Part shown: positions 1-6,666 of the stretch, piece after piece
Layout: every line of letters begins with the position of its first letter
Position numbering within the stretch: the first letter of the stretch is position 1
Assembly: GCA_029287515.1 (NCBI GenBank)
Contig: JARFQZ010000174.1
Span: 1 to 6,666, forward strand
DNA length: 6,666 bases
From: Lysobacterales bacterium
Lineage (GTDB): Bacteria; Pseudomonadota; Gammaproteobacteria; Xanthomonadales; SZUA-36
Reading direction: 5' to 3'
Program-made: the position numbers and the translations under genes
Notes under the pieces: model-generated
Told to the model about the DNA's origin: nothing
The model's database searches: none
Seen by the model: only the letters and a program-made list of their open reading frames with translations

Positions 1-1
1 C

Positions 2-73
2 GGCTATCTCTAAGTTCAACTCGAGGACCCGGCGCAGGTCGTGCACCCGCGCCTCCGGAGTGTTGGGCTGCGG
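2..73 (-). other. Open reading-frame continuation beyond the regulator's TAG; possible lost Fis-domain linker or start of another gene
   Basis: After the TAG at 74-76 the same frame runs open for 24 codons to the window edge. It reads PQPNTPE followed by RVHDLRRVLELNLE and IA. In NtrC-type regulators a segment such as 'LNLEEVER' commonly opens the C-terminal Fis-type helix-turn-helix, so this looks like the linker and first helix of the missing domain. A single CAG-to-TAG change would explain the stop, giving a TQPQPNTPE linker. The alternative is a separate downstream gene starting at GTG 46-44: GGAGG (56-52) sits 5 nt before it, which is acceptable for a ribosome binding site, and a sensor kinase would be the natural partner. 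Only the sequence left of the window can decide; I slightly favour the interrupted regulator. Confidence 0.5.
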
Positions 74-1291
<1,218 letters not shown>

Positions 1292-1298
1292 AGTAAAA

Positions 1299-1303
1299 CC
1301 TCC
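1299..1303 (-). promoter_or_regulatory. Ribosome binding site deciding the regulator's TTG start
   Basis: On the minus strand GGAGG is followed by a 7-nt spacer and TTG at 1291-1289. No ATG or GTG precedes the receiver domain in this frame at a comparable distance, so this site decides the unusual TTG start. Confidence 0.8.
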
Positions 1304-1309
1304 GGAAAC

Positions 1310-1325
1310 TGTCCGGAATCGTACA
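1310..1325. promoter_or_regulatory. Putative operator/enhancer half 1 (imperfect dyad TGTCCG-N4-CGTACA)
   Basis: The sequence TGTCCGGAATCGTACA is an imperfect palindrome with arms TGTCCG and CGTACA around four bases; one arm position breaks the symmetry. It recurs at 1331-1346 with 13 of 16 bases identical. Its centre is about 121 bp upstream of the predicted pump transcription start, a normal position for an NtrC-type enhancer. It also begins 19 bp upstream of the regulator's start codon, so binding could repress the regulator's own gene (inference). Confidence 0.65.
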
Positions 1326-1330
1326 CTTAA

Positions 1331-1346
1331 TGTCCGATAACGTACA
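1331..1346. promoter_or_regulatory. Putative operator/enhancer half 2 (imperfect dyad TGTCCG-N4-CGTACA)
   Basis: The sequence TGTCCGATAACGTACA repeats the dyad at 1310-1325. The copies start exactly 21 bp apart, two turns of B-DNA, so proteins bound to both would sit on the same face, as is typical of cooperative enhancer pairs. The outer flanks also mirror each other: AAACTGT at 1306-1312 and ACAGTTT at 1344-1350 are perfect reverse complements, making 1306-1350 symmetric about position 1328. The centre lies about 100 bp upstream of the predicted sigma-54 start site. The neighbouring NtrC-type regulator is the obvious candidate to bind here (inference). Confidence 0.65.
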
Positions 1347-1412
1347 GTTTCACTATCTCAGTAACGCCTGCCAATTCACATAACCCGCTGTTTATATTTC
1401 TTTTTTCTCTTA

Positions 1413-1428
1413 TGGCACGGTTACTGCA
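1413..1428 (+). promoter_or_regulatory. Sigma-54 (-24/-12) promoter of the efflux operon
   Basis: TGGCACGGTTACTGCA matches the sigma-54 consensus TGGCACG-N4-TTGCA at every defined position except one (C for T just before the -12 GC). The invariant GG (1414-1415) and GC (1426-1427) are separated by the canonical 10 bp. The predicted transcript starts near 1439, leaving a leader of about 28 nt before the adaptor's GTG codon. A T-rich tract (1391-1411) lies immediately upstream. Dependence on an activator fits the divergent NtrC-type gene and the dyads at 1310-1346. Confidence 0.85.
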
Positions 1429-1455
1429 TAGAAAAGGGTAAGAGGCAAACCCGAC

Positions 1456-1464
1456 AGGAAAGGA
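1456..1464 (+). promoter_or_regulatory. Ribosome binding site of the adaptor gene
   Basis: The purine run AGGAAAGGA precedes the GTG at 1467. Its first part, AGGAA (1456-1460), is 6 nt from that codon, while an in-frame GTG at 1476 would be about 11 nt from the end of the run. This favours 1467, but 1476 cannot be excluded. Confidence 0.65.
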
Positions 1465-1466
1465 CC

Positions 1467-2786
1467 GTGGCCAAAGTGAGCAAGATTTCCGAGAACCGCA
1501 GCGATGCGTCCATCAGCATCTCCGGACAGGGTATGGACCGGCAGGTGACGAGGAAGACCCCACCCTGGCGGTATGCCGGCTTCGGGTCGCTGGCCCTGTT
1601 GCTGCTGGCGTTCGCCTGGTGGTTCGTCGACACCCTGATGGGCGGCCGCAGTCTCAGTGTGAATTCCCTGCGGGTTACCATATCCGATGTCACGGTCGGC
1701 ACCTTCGAGGACTTCATTCCGCTACGCGGGCGCCTGATGCCGCGCAGCACGGTGTTTCTGGACGCCATCGAGGGCGGACGTGTCGATCAGGTGCTGGTCG
1801 AGGACGGCGCCATGGTGGAGGCCGGCGAGCTGATCGCCGTGTTATCGAATTCGAACTTGCAGCTGGTGGTTTTGGGGCGCGAGGCCGAGGTCACTGAACA
1901 ACTTAATTTCCTGCGCACCATCGAACTGCAGCTGGAACAGAACCGACTGTCGCACAAGAAAAACCTGGTGGAGATCGATTACCAGATCGTCCGCCTGGAA
2001 CGCAGCCTGAACCGGCAGCGCAGCCTGGCATCGGAAAACCTCATCTCGCAATCGACCATCGAAGAGCTGGAAGACGAGCTCAAATACTACAGGGACCGCC
2101 GAGAAGTAACGCTGGAAAGCCAGGCCACCGATGCGCGCATGCAGGAACAGCAAATGGAGCAGTTACGCACGGCCGGCAAACAACTCGAAGAGAGCCTGGC
2201 CCTTGCCCGTCAGAACCTGGAAGACCTGAACATCCGCGCCCCGATTGCCGGCAAACTCTCCGGTTTCAACATCGAGGTAGGCCAGTCCATCGAGCGCGGC
2301 GGCCGCCTGGGCCAGATCGACGACCCGGAGCAGTACAAGCTCAATGTGAGAATCGACGAGTTCTACCTGGGCCGCGTGGACCTGCAGCAATCGGCCACCG
2401 CGGAACACAAAAGCCGGGACCTGGCCGTGAACGTGTCCAAGATCTACCCGCAGGTAAAAGATGGGCAGTTCGATGTGGACATGCTGTTTGAACAGCAGCC
2501 CGAAGACCTGCGCCGCGGCCAGACCCTGCAGCTGAAGCTGACCCTGGGCGACAATACCGACGCGCTGCTGATACCGAACGGTTCCTTCTACCAGGAAACC
2601 GGTGGCAACTGGATTTTCGTGGTCTCCCCCGACGGCTCAGAGGCCGTCAAACGACCGGTTCGGCTGGGCCGGCGTAACACCGATTTCATCGAGGTTCTCG
2701 ACGGGCTGGAAGCCGGCGAGAAGGTCATTACTTCGCCTTACACGAGTTACAGCGGCCTTGACCGGCTGGTGCTCGACGAGGCCTGA
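1467..2786 (+). CDS. Periplasmic adaptor (membrane fusion) protein of a MacAB-like ABC efflux pump
   Basis: Links an inner-membrane transporter to an outer-membrane channel and spans the periplasm. The 439-residue protein starts with GTG and has a short basic and polar cytoplasmic N-terminus, then one membrane anchor at about 37-54 (hydrophobic, ending AWWFV) with no lipobox. A split lipoyl (biotinyl-lipoyl-like) domain follows: first half about 95-128 (EGGRVDQVLVEDGAMVEAGE), second half about 254-290 (IRAPIAGKLSGFNIEVGQSI). Between the halves is a long, charged, glutamine-rich alpha-hairpin, about 134-252. The hairpin tip holds R183, L187 and S194, matching the R-x3-L-x6-S pattern known for TolC-docking adaptors such as AcrA and MacA. 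Beta-barrel and membrane-proximal domains occupy roughly 290-439. It is first in the operon, 14 bp before the ATPase gene, and lies just behind the sigma-54 promoter. The class is secure; the substrate is unknown. Confidence 0.92.
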   Translation: MAKVSKISENRSDASISISGQGMDRQVTRKTPPWRYAGFGSLALLLLAFAWWFVDTLMGGRSLSVNSLRVTISDVTVGTFEDFIPLRGRLMPRSTVFLDAIEGGRVDQVLVEDGAMVEAGELIAVLSNSNLQLVVLGREAEVTEQLNFLRTIELQLEQNRLSHKKNLVEIDYQIVRLERSLNRQRSLASENLISQSTIEELEDELKYYRDRREVTLESQATDARMQEQQMEQLRTAGKQLEESLALARQNLEDLNIRAPIAGKLSGFNIEVGQSIERGGRLGQIDDPEQYKLNVRIDEFYLGRVDLQQSATAEHKSRDLAVNVSKIYPQVKDGQFDVDMLFEQQPEDLRRGQTLQLKLTLGDNTDALLIPNGSFYQETGGNWIFVVSPDGSEAVKRPVRLGRRNTDFIEVLDGLEAGEKVITSPYTSYSGLDRLVLDEA

Positions 2787-2787
2787 C

Positions 2788-2793
2788 AGAGGA
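2788..2793 (+). promoter_or_regulatory. Ribosome binding site of the ABC ATPase gene
   Basis: AGAGGA lies 7 nt before the ATG at 2801, within the 14-bp gap after the adaptor's TGA. The tight spacing supports cotranslation within one operon. Confidence 0.75.
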
Positions 2794-2800
2794 AAAAGCA

Positions 2801-3481
2801 ATGCTGAAAATGCACGATTTGTACAAGGTATACCGCACCGACGAAGTAGAAACCGTGGCCCTGAACGGCATCAATTTCGAGGTCGACCAGGGTGAATTCG
2901 TCGCCGTCATGGGGCCTTCGGGCTGCGGAAAATCCACCCTGCTCAACATCGTCGGCATGATCGATGGCCTGACCAGGGGTGACTACTGGTTTTTCGACGA
3001 AAACGTGGCCGGGTACTCCGAAAAACACCTCAGCGCGATCCGCAAACAGAACATCGGCTTCATTTTCCAGAGCTTCAACCTGATCGACGAACTGACGGTT
3101 GCCGAGAACATCGAACTGGCGCTGCTCTATCACAAGATGCCTTCAAGCCAGCGCAAAAAGCAGGTCCTTGATGTGATGGACCGCATGGGCGTGGCGCACC
3201 GCGCCAAGCACCGGCCCGGCCAGCTTTCAGGCGGCCAGCAACAGCGTGTGGCGGTGGCCCGTGCGGTGGTTGGCAACCAGCCTCTGATCCTCGCCGATGA
3301 GCCGACCGGCAACCTGGATTCCGTGCATGGACAGGAAGTGATGGAGCTGTTGCGCTCCCTCAACGACGAGGGCACGACCATCGTGATGGTCACCCATTCA
3401 CCGTCGCACGCGGACTATGCACACCGAACGGTCAACCTGTTCGACGGCCACATCGTCACTGAAAACCTTCGCGCAGCCTGA
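2801..3481 (+). CDS. MacB/LolD-type ABC transporter ATP-binding protein
   Basis: Cytoplasmic nucleotide-binding subunit that drives the adjacent FtsX-like permease by ATP binding and hydrolysis. All motifs of an active ATPase are present in 226 residues: Walker A GPSGCGKST (38-46), Q-loop Q90 in FQSFNL, signature LSGGQ (142-146) followed by QQRVAVARA, Walker B LILADE (162-167) with catalytic E167, D-loop GNLD (170-173) and H-loop H199 in VTHS. Length and motif spellings (FIFQSFNL, ADEPTGNLD, DGHI near the end) are those of the LolD/FtsE/MacB branch, whose partners work by mechanotransmission rather than classical channel transport. Here the ATPase is a stand-alone protein, unlike E. coli MacB, where it is fused to the permease. 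It lies between adaptor and permease genes. The family is certain; assignment to export of drugs, peptides or lipids is open. Confidence 0.95.
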   Translation: MLKMHDLYKVYRTDEVETVALNGINFEVDQGEFVAVMGPSGCGKSTLLNIVGMIDGLTRGDYWFFDENVAGYSEKHLSAIRKQNIGFIFQSFNLIDELTVAENIELALLYHKMPSSQRKKQVLDVMDRMGVAHRAKHRPGQLSGGQQQRVAVARAVVGNQPLILADEPTGNLDSVHGQEVMELLRSLNDEGTTIVMVTHSPSHADYAHRTVNLFDGHIVTENLRAA

Positions 3482-3510
3482 TCGCGCACCGAACCCGAGG
3501 CTGAATCGCC

Positions 3511-5937
3511 ATGTTCTGGAACAACCTGAAAATCGCACTCCGTAACCTGCGCAAGAACAAGCTCTTCGCATTCATTAACATTGCCGGCCTGGCGCTCGGC
3601 CTGGCGATTTATGTCTTCGGCGGGCTGCTCGTGAACTACGAGCGCACCCATGACCTGTTCTTCGAGAACGCCCATCGCACCTACACCATCGGCTCCATCG
3701 CGGCAGCAGACCTGGATGTGGGCGTGGACAGGATGGGATCGACCTTCTCTGCCGTGGGGCCGATCGTCGAAGCCGAGGTCAGCGACGTGGAGTTGGTCGC
3801 CCGGACCATCAGCCGCGAAATGCTGATCACGATGGGCGCCGAAAGCTTCTACCAGCAACTGCGCTTCGCGGATCCGGAATTACTGCAGATTTTTGATTTC
3901 GACTACCTGCACGGCGACGCCTCGGCGCTGAATGATCCGTCCGGCATACTGGTTACCGAATCCACTGCCATGAAGTATTTCGGAAACACCGACGTGCTGG
4001 GCAAGGTAATAACAATGGACAACGAGTTCGAGTTCTACATCTCGGCCGTGGTCCGCGACATCCCGCAAAACTCCCACTTCAACTCCCTGTTCATAATGGA
4101 ATCCGATCTGGAAATTCTCGCACCGATCCAGGCGCTGGGACGGATTCGCGACTATGACATGGCCGGCGAGTGGGACAACCTGTCCCTCGGCAACATGACC
4201 TACGTGATGCTTCCGGAAACGCTGGGCCAGCAGTGGCTGCAGGCCCAGATCGATGGTATTTATGAGCGGCAGGTGCCGGAAGACAAGAAAGAAGTCATCG
4301 CGGGCCTGTTCGTCAAGCCGTTAGCGGAAGCCAACCTGGCCATATGGGATATGCTTGGCCTGCCCGTCATATCGGTGGTCAGCTTGCTCAGCCTGCTGGT
4401 GCTGCTCGTGGCCTGCGTCAACTACACCAATCTCGCCACTGCCCAGTCCCTCGGCCGCAGCCGCGAGGTCGGTATGCGCAAGACCATGGGCGCCGAACGC
4501 GGCCAGTTGCTGACGCAGTTCCTGGTGGAAAGCCTGACCATCACCGCAATCGCCATGCTGGTGGCCATCGCGATGCTGGAACTCGTGATTCCGCTGTTCA
4601 ACAGCAGCACCGGCAAGGTGCTGACGCTGGATTACCTTTCCACCCTGCCCTGGCTGCTGGCCACGACGATTGTCGTCGGGCTGGTCGCCGGCGCGTACCC
4701 GGCGTGGCTGATCACTCGCGCCAGCCCGATTGACGCGCTGCGAGATGTCGCCCGTAAAGGCAGGAAGGGCTCACGGGTCCGCGCGTTCATGATCGGTGCC
4801 CAGTTCACGATCTCCGCCTTCATGCTGTCGCTGGTGACCGTGGTTTTCATGCAGAACGAGAAAGTGAAGGAGTCCAGTTATATCTTTCCGCGCTCCGAGG
4901 TCTACATCCTGGGCCGTATGAGTCCGGATGAAATAAGTGGGCGCCTGGATACTTTGCGCCACGAGCTGGAAGCCCTGCCCAACGTCGACCATGTCGGCTA
5001 CTCCTCGCAAGTGCCCTACGAGCAGAACAACACGCAGATCGACATCACGATGACGCCGGGCGACGAGGCCGGCAAATTCCGCATTCACTACCTGGCGATG
5101 ACACCGGAATTCCTCGATGCCTATGACATCCCGGTGCTGGCCGGCCGCAACCTGTCGCGCGACGTGAGCAACGACGAGCGCAGCGATGAGAGCGAAGTGG
5201 TCAATGTGCTGGTCAACGAACTGGCGCTGGAAAAAATGGGGATTACCTCGCCGCAAGACGCCGTCAATCAGCGCTTCTACGACCTGGACGAGGAAAATTC
5301 GCTGCGTGAAATGGTAATTGTTGGCGTGGTGCCAACCCAGAACATCACCGGCCTGTTCAATACCGAGAAACCGTGGGTCTACATGTACCGGGCGAAACAC
5401 CTGCGCACCGGCTCGGTGCGGATCACCGGTGGCAACATGATGGACACCATCGCGGCGATAGAAGACACGTGGGACCGCGTGATTCCCGAGTACCCGATCC
5501 AGGGCCGCTTCCTGGACGAAGTGTTCGACGAGGTGTACAACATTCTGAAGCTGCTGAACGGCGCTCTGGCGGGCTTCGCCGGCGTGGCCCTGGCGCTGGC
5601 GCTGATCGGGCTGTTCGGCCTGGCCGCCTTCATGGCTGCGCAGCGCACCCGCGAAATTGGCATCCGTAAAGTGCTCGGCGCCAACTCGTTGCAGGTAGCG
5701 CGGTTGCTGGTATGGCAGTTCTCCAAACCGGTACTGTGGGCGCTGGTCATCGCGCTGCCGCTGGCTTACATCGCGTCGAAAACCTACCTGGATTTCTTTG
5801 CCGAACGCATCGATGCCCAGGTCGTCATCCTGCTGGCCTCGGGCCTGGTCGCGGTATTGCTGGCCTGGGGAACGGTGGCCGGACACGCCATCCGCATCTC
5901 GCGGGCCAGCCCGATCCTCGCACTGCGGTACGAGTAG
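3511..5937 (+). CDS. ABC transporter permease with two fused MacB_PCD/FtsX units
   Basis: Inner-membrane subunit of the pump; 808 residues, ATG start with GAGG (3497-3500) 10 nt upstream. Two homologous halves are visible. Half one: a helix at about 20-42 after basic MFWNNLKIALRNLRKNK, a periplasmic domain about 43-280, then helices about 284-304, 342-361 and 381-400. Half two: a helix about 426-447, a periplasmic domain about 450-680, then helices about 686-706, 738-757 and 771-791. Each half carries the same cytoplasmic motif after its second helix (SREVGMRKTMGA 317-328; TREIGIRKVLGA 713-724) and ends alike (RASPIDALR 403-411; RASPILALR 798-806). That gives eight helices and two large periplasmic domains in one chain, equivalent to a dimer of four-helix MacB, LolC or LolE units. 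It most likely pairs with the upstream ATPase and adaptor. A gap of 29 bp follows the ATPase gene. The substrate is unknown; antimicrobial peptide or macrolide export is only an analogy. Confidence 0.93.
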   Translation: MFWNNLKIALRNLRKNKLFAFINIAGLALGLAIYVFGGLLVNYERTHDLFFENAHRTYTIGSIAAADLDVGVDRMGSTFSAVGPIVEAEVSDVELVARTISREMLITMGAESFYQQLRFADPELLQIFDFDYLHGDASALNDPSGILVTESTAMKYFGNTDVLGKVITMDNEFEFYISAVVRDIPQNSHFNSLFIMESDLEILAPIQALGRIRDYDMAGEWDNLSLGNMTYVMLPETLGQQWLQAQIDGIYERQVPEDKKEVIAGLFVKPLAEANLAIWDMLGLPVISVVSLLSLLVLLVACVNYTNLATAQSLGRSREVGMRKTMGAERGQLLTQFLVESLTITAIAMLVAIAMLELVIPLFNSSTGKVLTLDYLSTLPWLLATTIVVGLVAGAYPAWLITRASPIDALRDVARKGRKGSRVRAFMIGAQFTISAFMLSLVTVVFMQNEKVKESSYIFPRSEVYILGRMSPDEISGRLDTLRHELEALPNVDHVGYSSQVPYEQNNTQIDITMTPGDEAGKFRIHYLAMTPEFLDAYDIPVLAGRNLSRDVSNDERSDESEVVNVLVNELALEKMGITSPQDAVNQRFYDLDEENSLREMVIVGVVPTQNITGLFNTEKPWVYMYRAKHLRTGSVRITGGNMMDTIAAIEDTWDRVIPEYPIQGRFLDEVFDEVYNILKLLNGALAGFAGVALALALIGLFGLAAFMAAQRTREIGIRKVLGANSLQVARLLVWQFSKPVLWALVIALPLAYIASKTYLDFFAERIDAQVVILLASGLVAVLLAWGTVAGHAIRISRASPILALRYE

Positions 5938-5940
5938 GGA

Positions 5941-6666
5941 TCAACGCCCCAGCGGATAGAAACAGTGGAATTGCCGGCTTTCACCATCGGTGGATACCTC
6001 CGGGAATGAACTCCGGCATTTCTCCCTCACCCCCGGGCATCGCGTATGGAATTCGCAGCCTGGGGGTCTTTGCAGCAGGCTCGGTACATCACCCTTCAAT
6101 TCGATCTGGCCGGGCTGCGCGTCCGGGTCGGGGCTGGGATTGGCCGCCAGCAGCGCTGCCGTGTAGGGGTGGCGGGGCTGACTGAAGATCTGCTGTGAAT
6201 CACCCTGCTCGATGAAACGCCCCAGGTACATGATGGCCATCTGGTCCGCCACGTGCCTCACGATATTCAGATTGTGCGTAATGACCAGGATGCCCAGGCC
6301 CATTTCCTGCTGCAGTTGCGACAGCAGGTTGAGCACCTCGCCCTGGATGGACACATCCAGCCCGGCCGTCGGCTCGTCTGCGATCAGCAGGTGTGGACGA
6401 AGGGACAGGGCACGGGCGACGCCCACCCGCCTGGCCTGGCCGCCGCTCAGCTGATGCGGGTAGCGGTCCGCAAAGTCCGCGCCCAGCCCGACCTTGTCCA
6501 GCAGGCCTAATGCTTCGCGATCAGGATCGACCGACTCTATCTTGTGGATCCGGAAAGGCTCGGCCAGTGCTTTCCTGACCGTCATCCTGGGGTTCAGCGA
6601 TCCGACCGGGTCCTGGAACATCAGCGCCACTCGCTTGCGGTCCGGGTTCAGCCGGTTTTTGCGGTC
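5941..6666 (-). CDS. DppF/OppF-type peptide ABC transporter ATP-binding protein (N-terminus beyond the window)
   Basis: ATPase subunit of a dipeptide/oligopeptide or related solute importer, on the cytoplasmic face. The frame is open to the window edge, so the start and Walker A are not seen; 241 C-terminal residues remain. Visible motifs, numbered from the edge: Q-loop MFQDPVGSLNPRMTV (Q18), signature LSGGQ (73-77) followed by ARRVGVARAL, Walker B LLIADE with D97 and E98, and H131 in ITHN. The C-terminal oligopeptide-transporter domain follows: HPYTAALLAANP, then four cysteines spaced C-x5-C-x6-C-x17-C (GCEFHTRC onward), as in family members reported to carry an iron-sulfur cluster. The GTG at 6630-6628 is internal, not the start, because family sequence continues upstream (NPDRKRVALMFQDP). 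Its TGA is 3 bp from the permease's TAG, in convergent orientation, and it has no evident functional tie to the pump. Confidence 0.93.
   Translation of the reverse strand, partial: DRKNRLNPDRKRVALMFQDPVGSLNPRMTVRKALAEPFRIHKIESVDPDREALGLLDKVGLGADFADRYPHQLSGGQARRVGVARALSLRPHLLIADEPTAGLDVSIQGEVLNLLSQLQQEMGLGILVITHNLNIVRHVADQMAIMYLGRFIEQGDSQQIFSQPRHPYTAALLAANPSPDPDAQPGQIELKGDVPSLLQRPPGCEFHTRCPGVREKCRSSFPEVSTDGESRQFHCFYPLGR

Noticed and set aside
1354..1378. Minus-strand TGGCAGG...CTG element as a second sigma-54 promoter for the regulator
   Set aside because: The -24-like TGGCA is present, but the invariant GC is missing at the required 10-bp spacing. No convincing sigma-70 promoter was found for the regulator either.
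1371..1412. IHF site in the AT-rich stretch between the dyads and the sigma-54 promoter
   Set aside because: IHF is common at such promoters, but I could not align WATCAA-N4-TTR to this stretch on either strand without several mismatches.
1467..3481. Assigning macA, macB or lolD gene symbols
   Set aside because: Domain class is clear, but the ATPase and permease are separate proteins, the permease is a fused double unit, and substrate and orthology cannot be shown from the sequence alone.
4771..5886. 371-codon open frame on the minus strand, antisense to the permease
   Set aside because: The product is rich in Q, H, R and G with no recognisable domain, and it lies entirely opposite a well-supported permease. 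It is a codon-bias shadow of a high-GC gene.
5938..6010. Rho-independent terminator at the convergent junction
   Set aside because: No strong stem followed by a T-run is visible on either strand in or beside the 3-bp gap.

Overview
The window is about 60% GC and densely coded. Gene style, protein families and the sigma-54 signals suggest a member of the Pseudomonadota, most likely a gammaproteobacterium. That placement is inference from gene content; there is no rRNA or other marker gene here.

Layout: (1) positions 1-1291, minus strand: an NtrC-type sigma-54-dependent response regulator (receiver plus AAA+ domain). Its frame is closed by a TAG at 74-76, just before the expected Fis-type DNA-binding domain, yet stays open beyond the TAG to the window edge. 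(2) 1292-1466: a divergent regulatory region with two tandem 16-bp imperfect dyads exactly 21 bp apart and a near-consensus -24/-12 sigma-54 promoter. (3) 1467-5937, plus strand: a three-gene operon encoding a membrane-anchored periplasmic adaptor (MacA/HlyD class), a MacB/LolD-type ABC ATPase, and an 808-residue permease made of two fused MacB_PCD/FtsX units. (4) 5941-6666, minus strand: the C-terminal part of a DppF/OppF-type peptide ABC transporter ATPase, convergent with the pump operon and separated from it by 3 bp.

Proposed working (inference): a sensor kinase not in the window phosphorylates the response regulator. The regulator binds the tandem dyads about 100-120 bp upstream of the pump transcription start and activates sigma-54 RNA polymerase through its intact GAFTGA loop. 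The operon then makes a MacAB-like tripartite mechanotransmission pump. The adaptor keeps the R-x3-L-x6-S hairpin-tip pattern used to dock to TolC-family channels, but no outer-membrane channel gene lies in the window. The substrate cannot be read from the sequence.

The most notable observations are the complete sigma-54 circuit (enhancer, promoter and activator) around an efflux operon, and the unexplained stop codon between the activator's AAA+ domain and its probable DNA-binding domain. I see no RNA genes, mobile elements or CRISPR arrays.
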